A stretch of 64,000 nucleotides of DNA from Flavobacterium cupreum (GCF_003996965.1 NZ_QWDM01000004.1:323527-387526), one strand, 5' to 3'; positions 25,190 through 34,454 are shown, counted from the stretch's first letter. The notes: generated by a model from the sequence alone, not told the origin. Numbers and translations: made by a program.

Positions 25190-27967
25190 ATGAGAAAAAT
25201 TATATTAGTCCTGTTTTTATTAGCTTTTCATACGTTATCGTTTAGTCAGGAAAAAAAGAACAACATATCAATTGAATTTAAAAATGCCGACTTAAAAACA
25301 GCTATAGAAAGTCTCGAAAAAGCGGCTGGCTACAAATTTTATTTTGATGAAAACTGGCTCAAATCTGAAACTGTTTTAATAAACGGAATTTATACAGATA
25401 CTTCCCTTGACGAAATCCTTAGTGCTGTTTTCGAAAAAACAAACCTCAATTACTTCATTACCAATAAAAAAATAATACTGACAAAAAATACTATCATCCA
25501 CAGTTCACTGCCTGATAATTATTTTGAACCAGCAACCGCTTCGCAGACAATTGCCGAAAATAAGGACAAAACAAAACCTTTGTTTCATCAGCAACTCGAT
25601 ACGAAAAAACAAAATACTACCACTAACGGCATAACCTATATTGGGAAAGAAAAAAAAGGAGAAGAATTAAAATCATACACCTTATCCGGCACCATAAAGA
25701 ATGAAAAAACTAAAAAACCTCTTTCTAATGTAACCATTAAAGTGCGTGATAAAAACATCAGCACCACAACTGACGAGCAGGGTAATTATAAAATTGATGT
25801 TCCTTCTGGCCTCAATTATATAGAGATAGAGTCTATCAATCATAGAAAAGACACTCAGCCTATTATGGTCTATGATAATGGCAAACTCGATGTAACGCTT
25901 TACGAAAGCATCAATGAGCTGGACGAAGTAGTGATCAATAAGAACGCCAATAGAAATGTAAAAACTGCCGTAGCCGGGGTTTCGAGTATAGATGTGGAAG
26001 GAATAAAAAACATTCCACTGGTCCTGGGGGAACGTGATATTTTCAGGGTTGCCACCACCTTACCCGGAATTAAAACTACCGGTGAAGGCTCTGCAGGATT
26101 TAACGTCCGTGGAGGAAAAGACGATCAGAACCTGATACTTTTAGACAATGCTGTTTTATACAATACGTCGCATTTCCTTGGTTTTTTCTCTGCTGTTAAT
26201 CCATACACAACCAGCAAAGTAGACATTTACAAAGGAAGTATACCGGCAAGGTTTGGCGGAAGATTATCTTCTGTTTTTGATATTACCACAAAAAATGGCA
26301 ATCCTGAAAAATTCTCAGGTGAAGGAGGAATCGGATCTGTAACCAGTAACCTTTCGATAAGTACGCCAATAATCAAAAATAAATCAAGCTTATTAGTCGG
26401 TATCAGAGGAACCTATTCTGAATGGATCCTAAAACGATTAAAAGATGAATCGTTAAAAAACAGTGAAGCTTCCTTTTTTGACGGAATCCTAAAATACAAT
26501 CACAAAATAAGCACCAATAACAATATTGAGACCACTTTATATTACAGTAAAGATCGTTTTAGTATTTCTTCGGATTCTGTTTATAAATACAGTAACGCAT
26601 TGGTTTCCTTAAAATGGAATCACTCTTTCAATGCCAAAAGTAAAGCTGATCTGATATTTACGAATAGTGAATACAAATTTAATATTGACTATGACAACGG
26701 AGGCATCAATTCGTTTGATTACGGATATAAACTAAATGAAACACAGGGTATTCTAAATGGAAATTATACCTTAAATAAAAAGCATGCTTTTAATTACGGC
26801 GTTTCAAGCAAACTTTACAATGTTGATCCGGGATATCTGCATCCTAAAAAACCGGAAGATGCTACTTTAATTCCTGTAAATATAGACGGCGAGAAAGCAT
26901 TAGAATCAGCGGTTTATTTTTCGGACAATTATAATATTACCGAAAAATTACTGATTACTCTGGGTTTACGCTATTCGAGTTATTCAGCACTGGGGGAAGC
27001 CACGGAAAGAATTTACCAAAGCAATGCTCCCATTAATGACGATACGGTAATAGGTTCCCAATATTACAAGAAAAACGAAGCTATTAAAACGTATGGCGGA
27101 TTTGAACCCCGAATTGCAGCCCGTTATCTATTTACGGATGACTTCTCTGTAAAAGCCAGTTATGACAAGACGTATCAGTACATTCACTTATTGACCAGCA
27201 ATACGACACAATCCCCTACTGATGCCTGGAAGTTATCTGATCTAAACATAGCGCCTCAAAAAGCACAGCAATTTTCATTGGGTCTGTATAAAAACCTGGA
27301 CGATGACAATTTAGAACTTAGTTTAGAAGGCTATTATAAAAAATCAGACAATTTATTAGACTATAAGGTAGGTGCTGAATTGCTATTGAATAAAAATCCT
27401 GAAACACAATTGCTTCAGGGAGAAGGAAAGGCTTACGGAATTGAGTTCCTGATCAAAAAGAATACAGGCAAACTTAATGGCTGGCTAGGCTACACTTATG
27501 CACGTACTTTTATCAAGTCAGACAGTCAGTTTCTGGAAGAAAAGGTAAACAATGGCCATTATTTCCCGACAAATTTCGACAAGCCACACGAAGTAAGTGC
27601 GGTATTAAATTATAAATTCACAAAAAGATATAGTCTTTCCAGTAATTTCGTATACCAATCCGGAAGACCAATTACCTATCCGATAGGCAGCTATGTCTAT
27701 AATGGTTTGGAATATACCTTATATAGCGATAGGAATAAATTTAGAATCCCTGATTACTATAGATTAGATGTTGGTTTTAATATCGAAGGAAATCATAAAA
27801 TCAAAAAGCTGTCGCATAGTTTCTGGAACATATCGATTTATAATGTTTTAGGCAGAAACAATCCGTATTCTATCTTTTTTGTAACGACAAATGGTGAGAT
27901 AAAAGCATACAAAACGTCTATATTTTCGGTGCCTATTCCAACCATAACTTATAATGTCAAATTTTAA
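25190..27967 (+). CDS. STN-type TonB-dependent receptor, cassette B
   Basis: About 925 residues. Its order matches the cassette A receptor: signal peptide (LVLFLLAFHTLSFSQ), STN domain (ISIEFKNADLKTAIESLEKA to IILTKN), linker, carboxypeptidase-regulatory-like domain (YTLSGTIKNEKTKKPLSNVTI), plug (GFNVRGGKDDQNLILLDNA, IPARFGGRLSSVFDI), and barrel ending PTITYNVKF. Long runs are identical to cassette A, especially in the plug and the last 150 residues; the external-loop regions in the middle differ more. ATG 25190 is chosen by alignment with cassette A; an in-frame ATG at 25172 lies inside the preceding gene. Ligand unknown. Confidence 0.93.
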   Translation: MRKIILVLFLLAFHTLSFSQEKKNNISIEFKNADLKTAIESLEKAAGYKFYFDENWLKSETVLINGIYTDTSLDEILSAVFEKTNLNYFITNKKIILTKNTIIHSSLPDNYFEPATASQTIAENKDKTKPLFHQQLDTKKQNTTTNGITYIGKEKKGEELKSYTLSGTIKNEKTKKPLSNVTIKVRDKNISTTTDEQGNYKIDVPSGLNYIEIESINHRKDTQPIMVYDNGKLDVTLYESINELDEVVINKNANRNVKTAVAGVSSIDVEGIKNIPLVLGERDIFRVATTLPGIKTTGEGSAGFNVRGGKDDQNLILLDNAVLYNTSHFLGFFSAVNPYTTSKVDIYKGSIPARFGGRLSSVFDITTKNGNPEKFSGEGGIGSVTSNLSISTPIIKNKSSLLVGIRGTYSEWILKRLKDESLKNSEASFFDGILKYNHKISTNNNIETTLYYSKDRFSISSDSVYKYSNALVSLKWNHSFNAKSKADLIFTNSEYKFNIDYDNGGINSFDYGYKLNETQGILNGNYTLNKKHAFNYGVSSKLYNVDPGYLHPKKPEDATLIPVNIDGEKALESAVYFSDNYNITEKLLITLGLRYSSYSALGEATERIYQSNAPINDDTVIGSQYYKKNEAIKTYGGFEPRIAARYLFTDDFSVKASYDKTYQYIHLLTSNTTQSPTDAWKLSDLNIAPQKAQQFSLGLYKNLDDDNLELSLEGYYKKSDNLLDYKVGAELLLNKNPETQLLQGEGKAYGIEFLIKKNTGKLNGWLGYTYARTFIKSDSQFLEEKVNNGHYFPTNFDKPHEVSAVLNYKFTKRYSLSSNFVYQSGRPITYPIGSYVYNGLEYTLYSDRNKFRIPDYYRLDVGFNIEGNHKIKKLSHSFWNISIYNVLGRNNPYSIFFVTTNGEIKAYKTSIFSVPIPTITYNVKF

Positions 27968-27977
27968 TATTCATTAA

Positions 27978-29198
27978 ATGAAGTTCATCATGCGACATAT
28001 TCGTTTTCTGTGTAAAGCAATTGCTTTAGTCATTTTTTGCCTTTCTATGGGCAGTTGTACGGAGCAATATGCTTTTCAGACCAATACATTTGAAAACATA
28101 CTTGTGGTACAGGCTAACATTACAAATGAGTTAAAAAAACAGGAAATTAAGATTACGAGATCCTATCGTCTGGAGGAAAACTTACCAACTCCCGAAAAAG
28201 GAGCTATCGTTTACGTAACCGACAGTGAAAAAAACAGCTACGAATTTGAATTTGAAGACTTCTCCGGTCTTTACGTTTCCAGTAATCCTTTTCAGGCAGT
28301 GCCCGGGAGATCCTATCAATTGAATTTCTCCACCAAAGATGGAAAATCATATTCGTCTGAAATGGAAACGCTGACTCCTGTTAGTGAAATTCAGGTAGAG
28401 CCAAAAATCGAAACCGTTGACGGAGAAAAAGGGGTACAAATAAGGGTAACCAGTTTTGATCCCAGTTCAAAATCACAATTTTACAGATTCGAATATGACG
28501 AAACATACAAAGTAGTAGCGCCCGACTGGAAACCTAATAAACTTATTGTAGACCCCAGCAACCCGGGTCCGGAGTACACTTTCCTGACTGTTCCCAGAAA
28601 CAATGGCGAATCAAGAATATGCTACACCACAAAAAAATCAGATGATTTAATGTTAATAAGCAATGTAGGCCTTAGTGAAGACCGTATCAATCTGCCGATC
28701 CGTTTCATAAATATCAAAGATCCGGTTATAATGCAGCGTTACAGCATTATAGTCCGCCAATATGTTCAGAATTTAGCCTCTTATACGTATTACAAAACAT
28801 TAAAAAACCTTTCTACTTCTGCGAGTCTGCTTTCACAGGTACAGCCAGGGTTTAATTATGGTAATTTAAAATCAAATGATGATCCGAATGAGAAAATAAT
28901 TGGTCTGTTTGAGGTATCATCAATTTCATCAAAAAGAATATTTTTCAATTTCAGGGATATTTTTATAACGGAACAACATCCTTCATTTTTTTTCAGTTGT
29001 GCACCACTTGAATTATTGAATTGCTGGGATGTGGGTTGCGGCGGCCCAAAAATATATTCCATAGTTACGGGATTAGGACGAGAGTTTATATTTTACGGAT
29101 CTCAGAACTATATGGAAAGAATCATATTTGTTCCGGCACCTTGTGGTGATTGTACGCAAATTTCATCTAACATCAGACCTTTATTCTGGATAGATTAA
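27978..29198 (+). CDS. DUF4249 lipoprotein, cassette B copy 1
   Basis: A 406-residue lipoprotein with lipobox SMGSC, the DUF4249 start (YAFQTNTFENILVVQANITNE), and the C-terminal CGDCTQISSNIRPLFWID. It is nearly the same as the next gene except in the Cys-containing stretch around residues 330-375, where the two diverge. That region may be the part exposed to ligand. It follows the receptor by 10 nt. Its stop is followed by a vestige of the start of the plug-like gene, showing that copies 1 and 2 come from a tandem duplication. Confidence 0.9.
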   Translation: MKFIMRHIRFLCKAIALVIFCLSMGSCTEQYAFQTNTFENILVVQANITNELKKQEIKITRSYRLEENLPTPEKGAIVYVTDSEKNSYEFEFEDFSGLYVSSNPFQAVPGRSYQLNFSTKDGKSYSSEMETLTPVSEIQVEPKIETVDGEKGVQIRVTSFDPSSKSQFYRFEYDETYKVVAPDWKPNKLIVDPSNPGPEYTFLTVPRNNGESRICYTTKKSDDLMLISNVGLSEDRINLPIRFINIKDPVIMQRYSIIVRQYVQNLASYTYYKTLKNLSTSASLLSQVQPGFNYGNLKSNDDPNEKIIGLFEVSSISSKRIFFNFRDIFITEQHPSFFFSCAPLELLNCWDVGCGGPKIYSIVTGLGREFIFYGSQNYMERIIFVPAPCGDCTQISSNIRPLFWID

Positions 29199-29223
29199 AA
29201 ATACAAACACAATAATAGTAACA
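29186..29223 (+). pseudogene. Vestige of the plug-like gene start after DUF4249 copy 1
   Basis: TGGATAGATTAAAA here is identical to the overlap at the true start of 30503-32290, and CACAATAATnGTAA is shared a little further on. Here the first codon is CTG instead of TTG, and the frame closes at TAA 29213-29215 after nine codons. It is a leftover of the duplication that made two DUF4249 genes. Confidence 0.7.
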
Positions 29224-29288
29224 CCTGACCTTTAGTTATTATACCAAACAGGTCGTTAAGAAAAAAAGAGAATACAAATTACCTAATT

Positions 29289-30515
29289 ATGAAATTTATA
29301 ATTCAACATATCAACTTTTTAGGGAAGACTATTGCTTTAGTACTTTTTTGCCTTTTTATGGGCAGTTGTACGGAGCAATATGCTTTTCAAACCAACACCT
29401 TTGAAAGTATACCGGTTGTTCAGGCAATCCTTACAAATGAATTAAAAAAGCAGGAAGTAAAAATTACGCGATCCTATCGTCTGGAGGAAAATGGCCCAAC
29501 TCCTGAAAAAGGAGCAACTGTCTTCATCACCGATAGCGATAATAATACCTATGAATTTGAATTTGAAGAATTCTCCGGTCTCTATGTGTCAAACACTCCT
29601 TTTCAGGCGGTTCCCGGAAAATCTTATCAGCTGAATATAACAACCCCGGACGGAAAATCATACTCGTCTGTACCAGAAACGTTAACTCCTGTTACCGAAA
29701 TTCAGGTCGAACCAAAAATCGAAACAATCGAGGGGCAAAAAGGGGTACAAATAGTAGTAACCAGCTATGACCCGACTTCAAAATCACAATTTTACAGATT
29801 CGAATACGACGAAACTTATAAAATAGTATCTCCGGACTGGAAACCTAATAAACTGATCTTAGATCCCAGCAATCCTGGCCCTGATTTTACATATCTGACT
29901 GTGCCCAGAGACAACGGCGAATCAAGAGTTTGTTTTACCACTAAAAAATCAGATGACTTACTGTTAATCAGCAATGTGGGCCTTAGTGAAGACCGAATCA
30001 ATCTGCCCATACGTTTTATAGATATAAAAAGTCCGATACTTTACGAACGATACAGTATTATGGTGCGGGAATATGTGCAGAATTTAGCCTCTTATACCTA
30101 TTACAAAACCTTAAAAAACCTTTCTACTTCCTCCAGTCTTTTATCACAAGTTCAGCCCGGATTTAATTATGGTAATTTAAAATCAAATGATAATTCAGAC
30201 GAGAAAATTATTGGCTATTTTGAAGTCTCATCCGTTTCATCAAAAAGAATATTTTTTAATTTCAGGGATATCTTTAAAGACGATCCCTACCCGCCATTTA
30301 TTGCAGATTGCAGTCAGACACTATCCTTAGCCAACTGCTTTACGGACAAGTTCTGCAGAGGGCCGCAAATATATTCGATAGTTACAGGGGCCGGAAGAGA
30401 GTATGTGTTTTTTGCCGCTCTTAATAATAACAACACCTATGTTTTTACTCCTGCACCTTGTGGTGACTGTACTAAAATTTCATCTAACATTAAACCTTTA
30501 TTTTGGATAGATTAA
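29289..30515 (+). CDS. DUF4249 lipoprotein, cassette B copy 2
   Basis: A 408-residue tandem duplicate of the previous gene, with lipobox FMGSC and the same TEQYAFQTNTFE start. Most positions are identical over the first 320 residues, and the end is CGDCTKISSNIKPLFWID. The Cys-rich stretch before the end differs (ADCSQTLSLANCFTDKFCRG). Its last 13 nt overlap the TTG start of the plug-like protein, the same arrangement as in cassette A, so this copy keeps the ancestral link to the downstream gene. Confidence 0.9.
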   Translation: MKFIIQHINFLGKTIALVLFCLFMGSCTEQYAFQTNTFESIPVVQAILTNELKKQEVKITRSYRLEENGPTPEKGATVFITDSDNNTYEFEFEEFSGLYVSNTPFQAVPGKSYQLNITTPDGKSYSSVPETLTPVTEIQVEPKIETIEGQKGVQIVVTSYDPTSKSQFYRFEYDETYKIVSPDWKPNKLILDPSNPGPDFTYLTVPRDNGESRVCFTTKKSDDLLLISNVGLSEDRINLPIRFIDIKSPILYERYSIMVREYVQNLASYTYYKTLKNLSTSSSLLSQVQPGFNYGNLKSNDNSDEKIIGYFEVSSVSSKRIFFNFRDIFKDDPYPPFIADCSQTLSLANCFTDKFCRGPQIYSIVTGAGREYVFFAALNNNNTYVFTPAPCGDCTKISSNIKPLFWID

Positions 30516-32290
30516 AACGAATAACCAGCACAATAATGGTAATAGCAATAAATACTTTTGCTATTGCCCAAAATAGTTCATTAAACAAAAATGAAGCTAT
30601 TAGTACAGCTACGACTGAAAATATATTTGTTCACTTAAGCAACACAACATTAATTACCGGAGAGACGCTGCATTGCAAATTGTATTGTACCAATCCGGTC
30701 AATAATGCTTTGAGTAAAATCAGTAAAATTGCATATGTTGATCTTATCAATAGTGACAATCAGATTGTTTTTACCAACAAAATTTATCTGGATAACGGAA
30801 AAGGGCAGGGTGACTTTTTCATACCGACCACAATTGAAACAGGCAGCTACAAACTTATTGCCTACACCAAATGGATGTTAAATAAAAATGATTTTAAAAC
30901 TTCCAAAACGGATCTTTTAGTAATAAATCCCTATTTAGCCGGTAAAAAATCTAACTCCGGTACGAATTCTAGTTCCCAGAACAAAGAAACAAATGTATTA
31001 GCGGGTGGATCTGCTGCAGAGAATGACATTAAGGATAAAAATTTCGCAATAGCATTAGATAAAAATATATTTCAGGAAAGAGAACTGGTTCAGTTAAAAA
31101 TAAAATCGTTAACTCCTGCAATCAGAAAAGGTAGTTTTTCTCTTTCTGTAAAGAAAATTGATAATTTGCCTGCTAAAAAACAATTGAACGCTTCAGAGTT
31201 TGTAAAATTCAACTCTACTAATGAAGTAACAAACAGAGTAAATGATTCAATCCAATTTATTCCTGAGCTTAGAGGTGAGATTATTTCAGGCGTCATTACA
31301 AATAGCAAAGACCCTAAGCAAGTAAGCCATAAAAACGTAGCCTTGTCTATTCCCGGTAAAGAATTTGCCTTTAAAATTGTTCAGACCAATTCAGTGGGAA
31401 GATTTAACTTTATTCTGGATAAAGATCCAAACTATTCCAGTGTTGTTGTTCAGGTAGTGGAAAATGATAAGAACGACTATAAAATAGAAATCGATAAAAA
31501 CACAGGATACAATTTGTCTGACTTAAAAACCACCGACGAGCTATCCCTGACTGCTGATTATAAAGAAGCTATCGAACAAAGATCCGTTGCCAACCAGATA
31601 GAGAATTCGTATTACCCGCTAAAAAAAGACAGTATAGCGGCTAATCAGAGTACTTTTCCGTTTTATCATCCGCTGGAAAAAGAATATGTACTGGCTGACT
31701 ATACAAAATTCCCTACCCTAAAGGAAACCATTACAGAAGTTGTAAAAGAGATGTATTATCGTGAAAAAGACAATAATTATTCCTTAAATCTGAGAGATAT
31801 CAATTACGACCTGGAATATTTTTCGGAACCGGCTCTGGTATTGGTAGACGGGCTTTTAATTCAAAACGTAAATGAATTATTTACTTACAAAACAGAAAAC
31901 ATCTATAAAGTCAGCATTGTTCCGGGCGTCTATTTTTACGGGCCAAAAGCTTTTAATGGCGTAATCAATTTCACTACTAAAAACACTGATTACGTAACGT
32001 CGGCAAATGGCAGTTATATCTTAAAAACTGAAATTCAAAGACCTCAGAATAAAATCATCGCTTTCAAAGAAGATTACACCGATAAAAGCAAATACGAAAG
32101 AATTCCGGATTTCAGATACCAATTGCTTTGGCAGCCGGAATTAACTTTAGAAAACAAAGAAAATACAATCTCCTTTTTTACCTCTGATGTTTCAGGTAAA
32201 TACGAAGTAAACCTCGAAGGATTTACAAATGAAGGAACTCCTGTTTCCTTAAAAGAAACTTTTGAAGTAAAAGATTCAACAGTAAATTAA
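30503..32290 (+). CDS. Secreted protein with MG2-like region and barrel-less TonB plug-like domain, cassette B
   Basis: A 595-residue paralogue of 22477-24219, starting at TTG 30503 inside the DUF4249 stop region. It has a signal peptide (IMVIAINTFAIAQ) and an MG2-like region (LITGETLHCKLYC, DFFIPTTIETGSYKLIAYTKWM). A low-complexity linker follows, then a plug-like C-terminal part (ALVLVDGLLIQNVNELF, YFYGPKAFNGVINFTTKNTDY). The end DVSGKYEVNLEGFTNEG is shared with cassette A. No barrel follows the plug, and a strong terminator closes the operon. Confidence 0.82.
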   Translation: MDRLKRITSTIMVIAINTFAIAQNSSLNKNEAISTATTENIFVHLSNTTLITGETLHCKLYCTNPVNNALSKISKIAYVDLINSDNQIVFTNKIYLDNGKGQGDFFIPTTIETGSYKLIAYTKWMLNKNDFKTSKTDLLVINPYLAGKKSNSGTNSSSQNKETNVLAGGSAAENDIKDKNFAIALDKNIFQERELVQLKIKSLTPAIRKGSFSLSVKKIDNLPAKKQLNASEFVKFNSTNEVTNRVNDSIQFIPELRGEIISGVITNSKDPKQVSHKNVALSIPGKEFAFKIVQTNSVGRFNFILDKDPNYSSVVVQVVENDKNDYKIEIDKNTGYNLSDLKTTDELSLTADYKEAIEQRSVANQIENSYYPLKKDSIAANQSTFPFYHPLEKEYVLADYTKFPTLKETITEVVKEMYYREKDNNYSLNLRDINYDLEYFSEPALVLVDGLLIQNVNELFTYKTENIYKVSIVPGVYFYGPKAFNGVINFTTKNTDYVTSANGSYILKTEIQRPQNKIIAFKEDYTDKSKYERIPDFRYQLLWQPELTLENKENTISFFTSDVSGKYEVNLEGFTNEGTPVSLKETFEVKDSTVN

Positions 32291-32317
32291 AAAATAAAGC
32301 AATGTTTTTCTCCCAAT

Positions 32318-32358
32318 AAAAACCCTTGTTTCTAAATTTGGAAACAAGGGTTTTTATT
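32318..32358 (+). terminator. Intrinsic terminator after receptor cassette B
   Basis: AAAAACCCTTGTTTC (32318-32332) pairs perfectly with GAAACAAGGGTTTTT (32341-32355) around an 8-nt loop. It separates the receptor cassettes from the sigma factor gene. Confidence 0.92.
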
Positions 32359-32437
32359 TATTTCGATTTCACCACGCAACCTTTTTGTTATTTTAATACT
32401 ATTGATTATAAAACATAAGTTAGAATAAAAATAAAAT

Positions 32438-32989
32438 TTGAATTTAGACCAACTCATAAAAGACTGCAGCCGCCAAAACCGAAAAGCACAAGAAGCGTTA
32501 TACGACATGTATAAGAAGACTCTTTTTGTGTTAAGCCTAAAGTATTGCCCCAATGCTGCAGAGGCAGAAGACAATCTTCACGACTCTTTTATTGAAATTT
32601 TTACCAATATAAAAAAATATAAGGGAGATGGAAGTTTTGAGGGCTGGATTAAAAGAATCACCATCAACAAGGCAATCACCCGGTACAAGCAATCGTATAC
32701 TCTCACTGCTATCAAAGACGATTATCCTGAGGACCATACTATCAATGAAACTGAAATTGATTTGCCTCTGGAAACTATCTTATCTTTTGTTCAGGAACTG
32801 CCCCACCAATATCGTCTGGTTTTCAATCTTTACGAACTGGACGATTACTCCCATCAGGAGATCGCAACGATGTTGTCAATATCTGAAAGTACTTCAAAAT
32901 CAAACTTACACAGAGCAAAACATATTCTGAAAGAAAAAATCAAATCAAAAAGCACATTTTATTATTCTAAGCGGAAAAATGGAAAATAG
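32438..32989 (+). CDS. ECF-type RNA polymerase sigma factor
   Basis: A 183-residue sigma-70 family protein with region 2 (about residues 14-80, ALYDMYKKTLFVLSLKYCPN to FEGWIKRITINKAI) and region 4 (about 120-170, LPHQYRLVFNLYELDDYSHQEIA and SKSNLHRAKHILKEKI). The start is TTG 32438, with no nearer ATG before region 2. It overlaps the next gene by 11 nt, the usual sigma/anti-sigma coupling. The partner is of the dual-membrane-spanning type rather than FecR. Target genes are not visible. Confidence 0.93.
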   Translation: MNLDQLIKDCSRQNRKAQEALYDMYKKTLFVLSLKYCPNAAEAEDNLHDSFIEIFTNIKKYKGDGSFEGWIKRITINKAITRYKQSYTLTAIKDDYPEDHTINETEIDLPLETILSFVQELPHQYRLVFNLYELDDYSHQEIATMLSISESTSKSNLHRAKHILKEKIKSKSTFYYSKRKNGK

Positions 32990-33389
32990 AACTGAAATAG
33001 GAAAGAAAATCAAAGACAAGTTAGCTGATTTGGATAAAACTCCAAGTGAACTGGTCTGGTCAAAGATTGAAACCGATCTTAACAAAAAAAGGAACAAAAG
33101 AATATTATCCTGGATATTTCCGGGCGCAATTGCTATTGCACTTATTGCGACACTACTCTATTTTTATTCAGACTTTCAGGACAAAACTCAAAAAACAGAG
33201 AATCAGGCAAAACAAGAAACTAAACCTTCCACAGCAAAATCAAATGCTGTATCGGATCAAAAACAAAATCAGGGATCAAATCCAAAACTGCAAAAATCAG
33301 GATCGGATGTCGTTACCAGAATTAAAAAAACTAAAAGTGTAAAACTAGTTAAGGAATCGAGCAAACTCGTAACTTCTACAAATGAGTAA
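32979..33389 (+). CDS. Anti-sigma-like N-terminal fragment (cytoplasmic domain plus membrane helix)
   Basis: 136 residues, MENRTEIGKKIKDKLADLD to the stop at codon 137. It contains the Trp-Ser motif (ELVWSKIETDLNKK) typical of this anti-sigma class, a membrane helix (WIFPGAIAIALIATLLYFY), and about 70 residues of Lys/Gln/Ser-rich periplasmic tail. If made, it could still hold the sigma factor at the inner membrane but would lack the outer-membrane sensor. It overlaps the sigma gene by 11 nt. Confidence 0.75.
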   Translation: MENRTEIGKKIKDKLADLDKTPSELVWSKIETDLNKKRNKRILSWIFPGAIAIALIATLLYFYSDFQDKTQKTENQAKQETKPSTAKSNAVSDQKQNQGSNPKLQKSGSDVVTRIKKTKSVKLVKESSKLVTSTNE

Positions 33390-34454
33390 GAAGAATACGA
33401 AGTCGTAAAAAAATACAAAGTCATTCTTAAAAAAGAACAGGTAACCACAAAACTATTAAAGTCGGGAACCGTAAAAAAAGCGATCCGGCCAAAAGCTCAG
33501 GAAAAAAAACTACCGGTAAAAAAAAACAAAACTACAGAACCAAAGTCTAAAAAAAAGACCAAACGTCATAATACAAAAGCCAACAAAACTGTTTATAAGC
33601 CAATAGCCAACGAAATTCCTGAAAAGACAGCCAACGAAAAAGACGCTGCAACACAAACAGAAACGGAAAGCACTCCACGAATAATTGAAGCAAAAACCGA
33701 TACCATTGCAAAAATTGACAGTCTCAAGGTAAAAAAAGACACGCCTCCGAAAAGAGCCTATAAAAAAACCGTTTATACTACTGAAAGCAAAGAATCAGAT
33801 ACGGAAGTGAGCGTATCCATTTTTTACGGTCCGGCCATTTCAGGATCCTTAAACAGTGCCTCGATGATCGATCCGTCTATGGACAACTTGGCTAAAAAAC
33901 ACCCAATCACTTCGCATTATGGCGTCTATGTAAAAACAATGTACGACAGAATCGGTTTTAGGGCCGGATTTTCTAAAATAAGCTTAAAGAATTCCACCCG
34001 ATTAGATAAAGACGAATTAATCTTAAATTATAATAATATCGCATTAAAGTCTGAAATCAATATAAAACAAACCTTTGCCGGTTCAAATGAAGTGGACTTA
34101 GTACAAAAGCTATCCTATTATGAACTTCCAATAGAATTTGTATATGCTTTCAAAAAAGATGAAAGTAAAATCGGAATGGAAGTTTTTACGGGATGCAGCT
34201 TCTTAATTTCAGATCAAAACCGGCTGTCCTTAAAATCTGAAAAAGTTGCTATGCAAAATATCGGGGAAGCAAAAAATATTTCAGGTATCAATTTTTCATA
34301 CAATTTAGGAATAGGAATCAGCTATAAACTAAATTCCGGATTTAACCTGGATATCAATCCTCTCTTCAAATATTACTTAAGTACTTTCAAAGAAAGCGGC
34401 GACGCTAAACCGTATAGTTTCTCACTTCAATCCGGACTTACCTATAAATTTTAA
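33390..34454 (+). pseudogene. Severed C-terminal part: periplasmic linker and outer-membrane beta-barrel
   Basis: This in-frame continuation of the anti-sigma-like gene after the TAA has no convincing start of its own. The first possible codon for a shorter frame is GTG 33807, without signal peptide, inside the linker/barrel junction. From about 33800 the protein reads as an eight-strand-type outer-membrane barrel (VSIFYGPAISGSLNS to YSFSLQSGLTYKF). The sequence is not further decayed, which argues that the stop is recent or bypassed. Confidence 0.65.

Larger units (their letters stand above)
32979..34454 (+). pseudogene. Dual-membrane-spanning anti-sigma-like gene interrupted by an in-frame TAA
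   Basis: The same reading frame runs from ATG 32979 to the stop at 34454 with only one break, TAA at 33387-33389 (codon 137). The conceptual product of about 490 residues has a cytoplasmic N-terminal part (1-40), one membrane helix (about 43-62), a very Lys/Thr-rich periplasmic linker (about 65-275), and an outer-membrane beta-barrel domain ending SGLTYKF. This is the architecture of the Dma anti-sigma factors of Bacteroides, which span both membranes. The stop separates the inner-membrane part from the barrel. It could be a recent nonsense mutation, a sequencing error, or readthrough. Confidence 0.8.

Noticed and set aside
17785..32290. Polysaccharide utilisation locus
   Set aside because: There is no SusD, glycoside hydrolase, lyase or sulfatase; the lipoproteins are DUF4249.
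33807..34454. Independent gene for the beta-barrel part
   Set aside because: GTG 33807 has no signal peptide after it, and the frame continues upstream to the TAA at 33387, so it is the severed end of one gene.
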